In this document: positions 43,684 through 54,034 of the stretch, in pieces | How the letters are laid out: the number at the start of each line of letters is the position of its first letter | How positions within the stretch are numbered: position 1 is the stretch's first letter | Assembly (NCBI RefSeq): GCF_026262505.1 | Contig: NC_067208.1 | Location: 8,503,962 to 8,567,961 of the forward strand | Reading direction: 5' to 3' | DNA: 64,000 bases | Source of the DNA: Trichomonas vaginalis G3 | Lineage: Eukaryota; Parabasalia; Trichomonadida; Trichomonadidae | Notes under the pieces: model-generated | Seen by the model: only the letters and a program-made list of their open reading frames with translations | The model's database searches: none | What the model was told of the DNA's origin: nothing | Position numbers and translations under genes: made by a program

Positions 43684-46600
43684 GCAGCTCTGAACCAAGC
43701 GAATACAGTCATAAATGGTGGTAAGAAGTCTTGACCTTTTCCTGTTGCATCTGTGATTCCAGCTACTGTGTGAGTATGGTTTCCTGCAGATCCGCAGAAA
43801 ATACCTGTACTAACATCTCTAGGGTCATCTGTGATATCATATCTATTCATACCTTGTCTATCAGAACCTGCTGCAAGATTTGTATAACCTCTTTTTGTCA
43901 TTGAATGTGAATGCTCTCCATTAGTAGATGTTGTTGCACTGAACCTATGGGAGTGTGGTGGAAGGTTTTCAACTCTGATAGTCTTTGAACCACCAAAGTC
44001 CATTGATGAGTTAGAACAGTAAAGAAACTGATCAACAATCGGTTGCCAAACACCTCCATAAAGGGTTTGCGGGCTTGTTGAGCTCATTGATGTAAATATA
44101 GAACCAATTGGATACATCATGTCAAACATGTTAGAAGGTCTATAAGTATAATCTACTGTGGTGACATCGTTCAAATAAAACTCAAACGTATCTCCAGGAT
44201 GAATAGTTAAGTTTGTTCCATCTTTTTTGTGGAACACAAGTTCAATAGATTTACCATGACTCAATGTATAGTAACTTGGACCTTTTTCTGATGGACCAAT
44301 GTTATAATTTATAAATATTGCAACTTTACCCATATCATTATTACCAAAGCTAACTGTAATGCTTTCAGGTATTCCATTGTTTACAGATGCATTAGAGATC
44401 TTTGAGATCTGTTCATTAACATAAGTTTTGTCTGCTTTGTTGTCTAAAGAAGTTTGAAGTGAATTTATGTCGGAGATATTGTGTTTATGAGATTTCAAAA
44501 CTTTGTTCGTTGCGTCAAGTTCATCTTTGTCAGCTTTACTTTTAATAGCATCTTCAACGGTTATTTTTGCCTTAACTCTCAACCTAAATCTTGGCTCAAC
44601 TAATACACCGTTAACAAAGAAGTATGAAGCATAAATTTCAGCGTTATAACCAAATGATTGTGGTGCTATACCTGTGTCATACTGTACAGTACAGTGTATG
44701 TCATAACCTTTAGCACGAATGAATTTATATCTTCTTTCATTAACATTTTTCGTATTCACTTTTTCACCCTGTGTTAAATATCCGTGGTAGTCCGTTATAA
44801 TCTGTTCATCTGAACTTATATAATGAACATGGTTCTTGTCAGCTTTCTTATCTAACATTGCTGGTAGTTCATATACTTCGAAGTTTCTGGCATGACCTTC
44901 AATGTTCGTACATTTACTATCTAAACTGTTAAGAGTATCTTTTACGCTAGTGCTTGGATCTTCTTGTGGAGCACTTGAACCTAAAGTATAGTTCAAGATA
45001 ATGTCATCAGCTCTTATTTTCTTGATTTGAACTGGTTGGTCATTATCAGCTCCTATTTTATTGATTATAACAGGTTTGTCTTCTCTTGAACGAATTGATT
45101 TAACTGTCAAAGGTTCAGTGAACTCATTATTTTTCAAAGGAAACAATGTTGTATTGATGTTTTCACCATTAATATATACTTCTTTTGTATCAATACCAGA
45201 TGGGAATGAAACTCTTTCATTAACTTTAACTGTTGTACCATCACCTGGGTACATATCTTTCTCTGGACCTTTGATTGTCTTAAGTATGACAGACTGTGAT
45301 AAAGTATATTCTTTAGATGCAACTTTACGTATCTCTTCGTCAACATAACTTTTGTCAGCTTTGTCTGCAATCTTAAGTGCAGTTCTTCCTCCATTATTTT
45401 TGTTCTCCTCAACTTTCTTCGCTAATTCAGCAAGAATGAGATAAAGATAATCAGTAAGGTCATCAGTACCAGACATATTAATATTATTGTTCTTTCTTGA
45501 TGTATTAGCAACTTTCACTAAGGTCACAAAATCAGGGTACAAAGTACTTAACGTAGAAATGATTGTTTTTGGTCCAGGATCTTTCTCTTCTTCATCATTA
45601 GCATCACGTGGCATTGGAATTGGTTCCAAAGGTCCAGTCACATCAAAACTCTCAAGTTCCATATAACCTTCATTTCTGAATCTTTCTATATGAGTTATCT
45701 TCTGGAAACTTGTTTTAGTCTTTTCAACTAAATTTTTTATTCCATCCACAAAACCTCCTTTATGATTTGGACCAAGATTACCCAGAGTGTCAAGAACAGT
45801 ATCTATACCTTCTTGACTTTCAACAAAAGCCCAAAGAGCATTTATTTGACTCTGGAGTGATATCCATGAGGCTGCAGTAGCACCGGCGTTTGCTATGGCA
45901 AAGATGAATGATAAAGGGTTGAACTTAAGACCAGATTCTTTATCTTTGACAATTTCAACGAAGTCATTGATATTTTTCTTCAAGTATTCCTTAGTCAGAA
46001 GAACTCCATCGCCAGCTATACCAGTTGCTTTTGTCTTTCCTTTAACATCAAATGTGATTGGTTTCTTCAATAAAATAACTTCTGGTGTTGTACTGATGCT
46101 ATCATTAGTGGAGAAAAATTCTCCGACATGACTTGCTAAGTATTCTTTCGTCAATAATGTTCCATCACCAACAATACCAGTTGCTTTTGGACCATCTTCT
46201 GTGAATGTCAATGGTTTCTTTAACATAACTTTATCTAAGTATATTGCAATACCACTATTTTGTACTTGTTCATGACCTAATATATAAGCAAATGCTGCGT
46301 TTAAAGCATTATACAATGTATCTTCTTTAAATGTTAATTGACTGTTTTCAATCATTGGTATATTGAACAGTGTAGACCTTGGGTCAAAATGAACTCCATG
46401 GTCAATCGATAATAACCGTTTAACATGATATATTATAGTCTCTAATGCTTCATTAATATTTACCTCACGAGTTTCTTGCAAACCATTACTCGCCATACAT
46501 GAAAACATATAATCTCTATCAGTTGTGAAGAATGGAGCATCTAAGTAATTATTCTCTACTTTTGTCACACGATTCTGTAACGCTTGAAGGTATTGATTTA

Positions 46601-46784
46601 AGTCTGTTTCAACAATTGTACCATCTGGTTGCTCGATAGGTAATATACCAGGACCGATGGTAATGTCTTCATCAGCACCTTCTTTATGTATGACTAAAGC
46701 ATTATCAGTAATTCTGAGAGTATATTCTTTATATTGAAGTACGCTAGACTTATAACATTCATATGCATATGGAACAACACTCAT
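43680..46784 (-). CDS. Long fibre protein with phage tail-collar C-terminus
   Basis: 1,034 residues. N-terminal domains are followed by two repeats of 'ATGIVGDGTLLTKEYL', then a central stalk with 'NKADKTYVNEQI' and 'KADKSYVDEEI' repeats typical of trimeric phage fibres. The C-terminal 150 residues have the tail-collar pattern: 'MMYPIGSIFTSMSST', 'LYGGVWQPI', 'ENLPPHSHRFSATT', 'GNHTHTVAG' and 'LPPFMTVFAWFRAA'. In phages this end recognises receptors. M1 and M3 carry relatives. A candidate initiator (tcattttt) lies upstream. It is the largest gene of M2 and intact. Confidence 0.85.
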   Translation of the reverse strand: MSVVPYAYECYKSSVLQYKEYTLRITDNALVIHKEGADEDITIGPGILPIEQPDGTIVETDLNQYLQALQNRVTKVENNYLDAPFFTTDRDYMFSCMASNGLQETREVNINEALETIIYHVKRLLSIDHGVHFDPRSTLFNIPMIENSQLTFKEDTLYNALNAAFAYILGHEQVQNSGIAIYLDKVMLKKPLTFTEDGPKATGIVGDGTLLTKEYLASHVGEFFSTNDSISTTPEVILLKKPITFDVKGKTKATGIAGDGVLLTKEYLKKNINDFVEIVKDKESGLKFNPLSFIFAIANAGATAASWISLQSQINALWAFVESQEGIDTVLDTLGNLGPNHKGGFVDGIKNLVEKTKTSFQKITHIERFRNEGYMELESFDVTGPLEPIPMPRDANDEEEKDPGPKTIISTLSTLYPDFVTLVKVANTSRKNNNINMSGTDDLTDYLYLILAELAKKVEENKNNGGRTALKIADKADKSYVDEEIRKVASKEYTLSQSVILKTIKGPEKDMYPGDGTTVKVNERVSFPSGIDTKEVYINGENINTTLFPLKNNEFTEPLTVKSIRSREDKPVIINKIGADNDQPVQIKKIRADDIILNYTLGSSAPQEDPSTSVKDTLNSLDSKCTNIEGHARNFEVYELPAMLDKKADKNHVHYISSDEQIITDYHGYLTQGEKVNTKNVNERRYKFIRAKGYDIHCTVQYDTGIAPQSFGYNAEIYASYFFVNGVLVEPRFRLRVKAKITVEDAIKSKADKDELDATNKVLKSHKHNISDINSLQTSLDNKADKTYVNEQISKISNASVNNGIPESITVSFGNNDMGKVAIFINYNIGPSEKGPSYYTLSHGKSIELVFHKKDGTNLTIHPGDTFEFYLNDVTTVDYTYRPSNMFDMMYPIGSIFTSMSSTSPQTLYGGVWQPIVDQFLYCSNSSMDFGGSKTIRVENLPPHSHRFSATTSTNGEHSHSMTKRGYTNLAAGSDRQGMNRYDITDDPRDVSTGIFCGSAGNHTHTVAGITDATGKGQDFLPPFMTVFAWFRAA

Positions 46785-46803
46785 TCTTTTACTACATATA
46801 AAA

Positions 46804-47646
46804 ATGATGTATTATCTACAATCGACTGATCCTAATAACTACGGGACAATACAGTTTCAAGCAGATCCTAACATGGGGCATCCAAGTAAGATAAAGATGA
46901 GAGTAAAAAGTGTCAGTACTATGGCGAACTTTATTGTTTGTGACGAAACAGATTATTTTGTCTTACAGTTAGACGAAGATGGAGAAGAAAAGGTGTGTAC
47001 ATTTAAGTCAGCTCTTTCATTTGATATGGATACTATTGTATCAAAACTACAAGAGATTGTAACAAAACAGTTTGATTATTATAACAAGAAAAAAGGTCAA
47101 CATAATGTAACAGTTTCACTGAGTGCTACGAATCAACTTATATTTACGTCACAGGACAAAGGACATAAAGTCTATTTAAAAGATGCTTCACATAGAGCAA
47201 ATCTTATTTTAGGTGCATATGGAATAGAACTACCTATTGTACATAATTATTATCTACAAATGCCAAAACCACCTATGCTCAACTTCGGGTATCAGTTATA
47301 CCTTCGTTCATCAATGTCTGTCATCTCTGGGTTCAATAATATTGACCAAGTTGATGATCGAAGAAAGATCATGTACAGATCTACATGTTATAACATCAAT
47401 GAGTTCTGGATATCTGGTAAACCACTTATATGTAAGGAATCCTCACCATGGATAGATGCATTTCCATGGGAACTAACTAATGTTACGTTTACCTTAGTTG
47501 ACTTCCAAGATCAGCCTGTTCGATTATTGTCACCAATGTTTATGGTGATAGAGATTAAACCAGATAAGCCAGAAGTTAGAGAAACCAATGATGTCAGTGA
47601 TGATGATACAGAATCTTCGTACGATTATGATTACGATGACGATTAA
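46804..47646 (+). CDS. Penton-like minor capsid candidate (280 aa)
   Basis: Beta-rich product with the phrase 'IVHNYYLQMPKPPMLNFGYQ' followed by 'LYLRSSMSVISGFNNID', which fits a jelly-roll capsid protein. It ends in an acidic Asp/Tyr tail ('SSYDYDYDDD'). A similar acidic tail ending occurs in the mini-Maverick remnant near 10060. It lies head to head with the fibre gene (20 bp between starts) and upstream of the polymerase. Penton identity is inferred from size, composition and neighbourhood; 30372-31358 is the other candidate. Confidence 0.5.
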   Translation: MMYYLQSTDPNNYGTIQFQADPNMGHPSKIKMRVKSVSTMANFIVCDETDYFVLQLDEDGEEKVCTFKSALSFDMDTIVSKLQEIVTKQFDYYNKKKGQHNVTVSLSATNQLIFTSQDKGHKVYLKDASHRANLILGAYGIELPIVHNYYLQMPKPPMLNFGYQLYLRSSMSVISGFNNIDQVDDRRKIMYRSTCYNINEFWISGKPLICKESSPWIDAFPWELTNVTFTLVDFQDQPVRLLSPMFMVIEIKPDKPEVRETNDVSDDDTESSYDYDYDDD

Positions 47647-47689
47647 AAAAAAATAACGTATATTTTTTTATCGGTTATAAAAGACCAAC

Positions 47690-50600
47690 ATGCTCAATGC
47701 TATAAAAGGATTAGTTAATAACCTTTCACCAGAAGATAAGAAAGGTATGCTTGATATGTTTGGGATCAAAATGCCTAAGAAAGCTAAAGACATTACCAAT
47801 AAATTAGCTCTGGCAATTAAGAATCAAGGAGGTACAGGAAGTGTAGCAGATATTTTCAAGAATGCTAAGAGCTTCTATGATGACTACAATGGTATCATGA
47901 ATGTTCCAGCTTCAAATTCCCCAGTTGCTTTAGATCACGATCAGAGATCTCATAATAGAGCGTTAATGGAGATGCAACCAATATACTCAGACCCTCCACC
48001 AAAGATTGATGAGAGCGAATTAGCATACAAAGAAATACAGAATGCCTTTTACGTTGTTAAGAACATTAATGGTCAAAAACTTCCTGATGAGAAATGGTTA
48101 GACCCAATAACTAAAGCAGGAGAAAGATTCATTATGTTTAACATTGACCAATACAGTCCAAGAGGAAAAGATTACTTCAACAAGATGTTTCCAAGAGTTA
48201 TGGCAAAGTTCATTGGACAGATAGACCTTTTCAAACAGAAGTGGACATTCTATTACGACTTTGATGAGAAGAGAAACATTTTGCGTCATTTGAACATCAA
48301 TACAATGGGATCATTAGTTCATCAGTTACTTAATGAAGCTCCAATAGCAGAAGTACAAGAATTAGCATCTAAAGTCCTTGAATCAAACTATGACTTCTTC
48401 CTTTGTAGTATTCCTTCGTTAAGGAAGATCGAGATCTTTGACTATACAGCTTATTCAGATGTTGATGCTTCTGCTTTGAGAAAAGGAACGTACACACCAT
48501 ATAAACTCACAGCTGAAGAACAAGTTATGTTAGATACGATGAGAGCAGCAGGTCAAGAAAAGATCGCACTCAAGATCATCAAACAAAACCATTCAAAGAA
48601 GAGAAACAGGTCACGTAATGGTCAGCTTTGGACATGGACATGCAAATTACCTATTAACTTAGAGAGGTATCAGATCTTCAACGAACTTAATGCAGAGACA
48701 GCAAAGAAGATGATGAAAGATTCATGTTTCATCTACGCTTGTATTCAAGCTGGTGTTGACGAAGCAACAATTAATCATATGAGGGAAATCATTCGTGTCA
48801 AAGATTTTCCAATGTCAAAGATTAAGGTTATTGCCAAAGAAACAGGAATAAGGTTCCATGTCATCAAATACAACGAGAAGTATTCAAATCATTCATATAC
48901 TTATGAACCAGATGAAGAACCAAAGATGACAGTAGAACTTTTATTAATGTATGACCACTACATGTTGAACGAAAAGCTTCCAATAAGTTCAATGTTCATC
49001 AAGAACTATGAAGATGTTTGTAAGTTGTGCAAGGATTGGACTTTAGAGAAGAAGATGTTAGTTAACAGAAGATATGAAACAAGGTATGCAATTAACTCAA
49101 AGTTAGTTACACCACTTGCAAAAGTCATTGAACTCTTGTTTGCTAACAATTATTTCGAACCAATTAGAACAGGAGAACTTTGCACATACTTCACAACGAT
49201 GTATAATGAGAACCTTGAAGAAATGATTGACCTCACATACAATGAGCGTTATTGCGCAAGGATGAAGAAAGATTGGAGTTCAGAGACGAAGAAAGACATG
49301 AAGTTCCCAAGAGAACATGTTTTCTTTGCTGACTTCGAAGCATCAACTGATGGAAACATTCACAAAGCATACAACATTTGTTTCATGGAAGATGACGATG
49401 ATGGTTATACATCAATTTGGGGAAGTGACTGTGCGTCAAAATTCCTCGAAGCTTTACCAGATAAGAGTTTAGTTTATTTCCACAACTTATCGTACGATGT
49501 CACTTTTCTCATGTCTCAGTTAGAAGAGATTACAGGAACTCCAATCATCAAAGGTTCACAAACGATGCAGATACAAGGAAAGTACAAAGGAAAACTTCTC
49601 TGCTTCAAAGACTCTTATGCAATCATCTCAACTAAGTTGGAAAGATTCCCTGAAATGTTTCACCTCACTAGTGGTGAAAAAGAAGTTTTCCCATATAATT
49701 ACTACACGGAAGAGTTAGTTAATACAACTAAAGTTGGTAACATCGATGATGCCATGAATCATGTCAAAGATATTGAAGCTTTTAATGAGAACATTGAGAA
49801 GATTGAAGATTGCAAGATTGATGATGAACACTTTGACATGGAAGTTTATTCGTCATTCTATTGCGGTCAAGATGTACGCATTTTACGAGATGGCTTTCTT
49901 AAGTTCCGCAATGACCTCATGACTGAGTTTGAAATAGATGCTTATGATTATGTTTCAATAAGTTCTATCTCAAACAAACTCTTTGAGAAGAGAGTATATT
50001 GGAAGAACGGTAATCTCTTTGATCTTGCAGGAAAACCTCGTGAATATATTTCCAAGTGTATTCAAGGAGGAAGATGCATGCTAGCTGAGAACAAGAAGCA
50101 ATACAATGAAGGAGAACTCATCACTGACTTCGATGCTGTATCATTGTATCCATCAGCAATTGCTAGACTTTACTGTTTAGAAGGAATTCCAAAAGTTATG
50201 ACAGAAGAGATGAAGAGCAGTGAATACTTGTTGGAGCATCTCTTTGATGATGACCAAGCTGAACCAACAAAGGAAAAGTTCATCTCAGGATTTTACTGTC
50301 AGATCGAGATCTTGTCGATCGGTAAGAACTCAGCATTCCCATTGATTGTCGTCAATCCTGACATCAACCCTGACTTACATGTTGCCAGAAGTTCCAATAC
50401 ATGCTGCAAGATGTTCGTAGACCACATTACGCTTCAAGATCTGATCAAGTTCCAAGAGATCTCATGCAAAGTCATTGATGGATACTATTATGATGGAAAA
50501 AGGGACATGACAATAAGGAATGAAGTTAAGAAGCTCTTCGAATTACGTGCTAAGTATAAGAAGGAAGGTAATCCGATACAAGAGATCATCAAACTTCTTT

Positions 50601-51380
50601 TGAACAGTATCTATGGTAAGACGATATTAAAGCCCATTGACAAAAAGATTCGTTTCATCAAGGACAATAAGCTCACTGACTATATCATTTAAGAACTATA
50701 ATGACATACAGACAATAGAGTTCATCCCCGATTCCGAACTTTCATGTGTAAAGTCATTTAAACCTATCGTTCGTCACTTTAACTATTGTCCATTAGGTGT
50801 TTCAATCCTTTCTATGTCCAAACGAATCATGAATGAAGTATTCTTCACAGCAGAAGATTTGGGCTTGAAGTTGTTCTATCAGGATACAGATAGTTTACAC
50901 TTGTATGAGAAGGACTTAGATAAGTTAGCAGAAGAATACAAGAGAAGGTATAACAGAGAACTCATTGGAAAAGCACTGGGTCAATTTCATTCAGACTTTG
51001 CAGAGATTACTGCAGGACATATGTCTAAGGCACAAAGATCTATATTCGTTGGAAAGAAGACTTACCTCGACGAATTAACCAATGACCTCAAGGAAATTGC
51101 TTTCCACTGTCGAATGAAGGGAATCACACAGGACGTAATTGCACTTACTGCAAACCAAATGTTCCCAGATGCGATACAAGTACATTATGACGAGAAGAAA
51201 GGTTTGTTCTTCCCTGAGAAAGTTGGGGAAAAATATAGCATCGTGGAATTGTACAAATCTCTTTATGAAGGTGATGAGATAACCTTTGACTTGTGCATTG
51301 GTTCGAAACCATGCTTCAACAAAAATAAGGACTTCACTATTTCAACGAAGTCATCTTTTGAACGTAAGTTAAAGTTCTAA
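47690..51380 (+). pseudogene. Maverick M2 protein-primed DNA polymerase B, broken about once
   Basis: Over 1,200 codons. The N-terminal ~540 residues lack known polymerase motifs but hold 'DSCFIYACIQAG' (about residue 345) and 'YDHYMLNEKLP' (about 423). Then come exonuclease motifs 'FFADFEAS', 'FHNLSYDVTFL' and 'FYCGQDVRIL', polymerase motif A 'DFDAVSLYPSAIA', motif B 'LLLNSIYGKTIL' and motif C 'YQDTDSLHLY'. This is the family-B enzyme that in Polintons is thought to start synthesis from a terminal protein. Close to the M1 polymerase. Whole apart from about one break. Confidence 0.9.
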
Positions 51381-51384
51381 ACAC

Positions 51385-51612
51385 TTACTTATTATTTTTC
51401 TTAGCTTCTTCCTCTTCTCTCAATTTCTTTGCAATCATTCGTGGATTCTTTGCGCGTCCAGCTGCTAATGCAGCTAATTGTTTCTCTGTGAGTTTACGCT
51501 TTGGTTTAGCTGGTTTCTCTTCTTGTGTTTGTTCTTTTGGTTTGAGTTCATTAAGTATTTCTTCACGAAGTTCATTCTTGAGTGCTTCTCTGTCGAAAGT
51601 ATTCTCAGTCAT
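51385..51612 (-). CDS. Small basic Maverick protein (75 aa)
   Basis: Start at 'MTENTFDREALKNELREEIL', then Glu/Lys-rich linker and the basic segment 'KRKLTEKQLAALAAGRAKNP', a pattern seen in short basic proteins of several DNA viruses (from memory, not searched). Probably nucleic-acid associated. Divergent from 51647 with 34 bp between starts; both starts have T-tract leaders. Confidence 0.55.
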   Translation of the reverse strand: MTENTFDREALKNELREEILNELKPKEQTQEEKPAKPKRKLTEKQLAALAAGRAKNPRMIAKKLREEEEAKKNNK

Positions 51613-51646
51613 TTTGTTAGGAGTAAAAAATTTTATTAGGATAGAA

Positions 51647-52096
51647 ATGACGTCAAAACTTTCACCAAGTGAAAAGCAATCAATCATATTGAATGAAGCT
51701 AAAGGAATACAACATCCATTATATTATGTTTGTCATATGAAGAATGGTTCAGTTCAAGTTAGAAAGAGAAAGGCACCATTGAATTCACCAGCTCCTGCCC
51801 CAGCTCCTGTTGTTCAAGAAGCTCCTAAAGTTGATGAGAAGAAAGAAGAAGAACAAGCATATACTAATAAAATGTTGTTAGAGATGATGACAAAGATATT
51901 AGAACGTAACAGTGTAGTTAATGAACCAAACATGGACCCAATTGAACGTGAGAAGGAAACTAAAGAGAATCAAGAATATGTTCAATCAATGGAAGAGAAA
52001 AGAATACACTTCGATGATGAACCAGAGCCTGAACCAGAACCTCCTAAACCTCAGCCACAAATAAGACGAATAATCCCAAGAATAAGAAGATTGTAA
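51647..52096 (+). CDS. Maverick protein with 'YYVxxMKxGxVQxRK' motif (149 aa)
   Basis: Start chosen at 'MTSKLSPSEKQSIILNEAKG', after the leader ttttattaggatagaa. Motif 'YYVCHMKNGSVQVRKRKAPL' at about residues 26-45 matches the small protein at 36258-36494. The rest is Pro/Ala linker, a helical segment, an acidic Pro/Glu run and a basic end ('RRIIPRIRRL'). Directly upstream of the major capsid gene. Could be a capsid-associated or DNA-binding protein. Confidence 0.6.
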   Translation: MTSKLSPSEKQSIILNEAKGIQHPLYYVCHMKNGSVQVRKRKAPLNSPAPAPAPVVQEAPKVDEKKEEEQAYTNKMLLEMMTKILERNSVVNEPNMDPIEREKETKENQEYVQSMEEKRIHFDDEPEPEPEPPKPQPQIRRIIPRIRRL

Positions 52097-52116
52097 ATTT
52101 TTTATAGCTGAGAAAG

Positions 52117-53805
52117 ATGTTGAACGATAACCTCAATACATACAGTATTGCTGATTCCATCAGACAAGTAAGATATTATTTCGATCAAGTTGATGGGGCA
52201 GTTCCTATTGGAGATACTAACCATAGATATGTCCCAACAAAAGTGCCAGCTATGCCGACAAATACTATTGATAACGGTTATATTACATTTAACATATCAC
52301 CACCTGGTGAGAACATGATTGACTTATATAATACGTTCATTAGTGGTTATGTCGATGGTGAGTGCATAATTACAACAGAAACTGAACCAGCTGATGAAAA
52401 AGTTCCTAAATATGATGGTGAAGTATATAAAGAAAGAGCTGTTGAGACAGCTCCTACAGGATCAAATGTTACAGCAATTAAAGCAATTGATACTAAATAT
52501 GCTGGTGGCAAATCATGTGCACATCTTCCAGCAATTTGGTTGGGATACATTGATTCATTCTATGCTGTTGAATCATATCAATTAATCGCTAATGGTAAAA
52601 GTGTTTATACACAAGATAATGCTAGAGAAGAAGGTTACATTACTTCTACTGCATCTACAACAGAAGCTATTAAGAAAGTTGATGTATTTAGTAAGGCTAG
52701 ACATAAAGATGTTTTCAATAGATGTGATACAGTTCGTTCTGGACAGATTATTGAGTTCAATAAACCAATTAGTGGTGCAACTACATTAAAGTTCCACATA
52801 CCAATCAAGATTGACCTAAGAAGATTCCTAATACTTAATAACATTAGATTCCTTCCAGCGTTTGCTGGTAACTTACAACTTAAGGTTAAGTTCAGTATTG
52901 CTGGTATGGTTTGGACACCATTAAGTTATCAGGATATTCTACCATTACCGAACATGCAAGCCAATGTTACAAGCTATATTCCAATCACTAATCACTTCAC
53001 TCCTATCTATGAAGGTATCAAAGTTATTGATACTGTAACTTGGAATGCCGATAAGAGTACGATATCATTTGGTACCAAGTTTATTAAGTTCACTAAGAAG
53101 AATGCAAACTTCTTTGAAATGATTACATACTGTAACTCATTCTCTTTGGACCCTAACATCTATAGTGATTTGGTGACAAGATATTCGGCAAAGACTCTAA
53201 ACTTCCCAATCAAAAGAATTGACTGCATTACTATGGATGGTTCAATGGCTAAAGGTGAAGGAACTCCTTGTACATTCACGGCAGCATTTACTCCATTATA
53301 TGTGAACACCATTTATACACTATTTAAGAAAACACCTAATTATAACACTACCTATGAAAATCCATTGTTTGAACAAATTCAATTGAACTGTGGAGCATAT
53401 GGTAACATACCCGCTGAGGCTCAAGCATCTAATGATCCAATCTTCTATGAGATGCAGGCAAATGCCACTAACAATAATAACGATACTGTTGGCTTCAACT
53501 ATGATGTCATGAGGTCTATCACAACCACATCAGTCCCTCAATTTGGAATCGAGTCAAATGACTTAGGTCATTACCTATGTGGATTCCCTTGCGAAACTGA
53601 TTATACATTCCAACAGGGTCAGTTATCTAATTCACCTATTACATATAAGCTTACAGTTAAGCCAACAGCAGAGTCTATTAAATATACTGAGAAACCAGTG
53701 TTATGCTTCTTACGTCACGTTTGCCTCTCCATACAGATTAAACAGGTGGGACCACCTATCGTACTTCTCGACGATTATGATTTATCAGCCCCTGCTAGTG
53801 AATAA
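52117..53805 (+). CDS. Major capsid protein, double jelly-roll type
   Basis: 562 residues, beta-rich. Support comes from the size, the segment 'TTLKFHIPIKIDLRRFLIL', 'NLQLKVKFSIAGMVW', and the C-terminal 'CFLRHVCLSIQIKQVGPPIV' with 'LLDDYDLS'. These fit the double jelly-roll major capsid proteins predicted in Polintons, and the gene follows small virion-type genes. The last five codons (including the stop) lie inside the right terminal inverted repeat, so the element ends 144 bp after the gene. Leader: ttttttatagctgagaaag. Confidence 0.7.
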   Translation: MLNDNLNTYSIADSIRQVRYYFDQVDGAVPIGDTNHRYVPTKVPAMPTNTIDNGYITFNISPPGENMIDLYNTFISGYVDGECIITTETEPADEKVPKYDGEVYKERAVETAPTGSNVTAIKAIDTKYAGGKSCAHLPAIWLGYIDSFYAVESYQLIANGKSVYTQDNAREEGYITSTASTTEAIKKVDVFSKARHKDVFNRCDTVRSGQIIEFNKPISGATTLKFHIPIKIDLRRFLILNNIRFLPAFAGNLQLKVKFSIAGMVWTPLSYQDILPLPNMQANVTSYIPITNHFTPIYEGIKVIDTVTWNADKSTISFGTKFIKFTKKNANFFEMITYCNSFSLDPNIYSDLVTRYSAKTLNFPIKRIDCITMDGSMAKGEGTPCTFTAAFTPLYVNTIYTLFKKTPNYNTTYENPLFEQIQLNCGAYGNIPAEAQASNDPIFYEMQANATNNNNDTVGFNYDVMRSITTTSVPQFGIESNDLGHYLCGFPCETDYTFQQGQLSNSPITYKLTVKPTAESIKYTEKPVLCFLRHVCLSIQIKQVGPPIVLLDDYDLSAPASE

Positions 53806-53949
53806 AGGTTAGTTTACATATGAACGTTTATTTTTACACATATATGCGTACATATGCGCGCCCGTATGGTGTCAGTTTTCTGTCACTTTTTTCATTGTGT
53901 CGGTGACTGTAGCTGTAGGCTACAGGCGACGCACAATGTATACTGTACT
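53791..53949 (-). repeat. M2 right terminal inverted repeat
   Basis: Identical in reverse to 30066-30224. It includes the final codons of the capsid gene and the gtcagttttctgtca word at 53871-53885. Confidence 0.95.
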
Positions 53950-54034
53950 AATGAAACAATAAAGGTTAAATAAATAATAAAGATTTTTATTTTATATCAG
54001 TATTGAGAAGAAGTAACAACTGACACTTGGTAGA

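Larger units (their letters stand above)
30066..53949. mobile_element. Maverick (Polinton) copy M2, nearly whole
   Basis: A 23.9-kb element starting AGTACAGTATAC and ending with its reverse, flanked by the 6-bp duplication AATGAA (30060-30065 and 53950-53955). The 159-bp terminal inverted repeats look identical, implying recent insertion. It carries about 26 genes: packaging ATPase, capsid proteins, fibre, integrase, polymerase, adenine methyltransferase and many small unknowns. It looks nearly whole, with about four breaks in total. No adenovirus-like protease was recognised. Confidence 0.95.

Noticed and set aside
45061-46131. Forward frames opposite the M2 fibre gene
   Set aside because: Shadows of an intact 1,034-residue gene.
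30066-53949. A free virus rather than an integrated element
   Set aside because: A 6-bp duplication and inverted end repeats show insertion into IS-A; particle formation cannot be judged from sequence.
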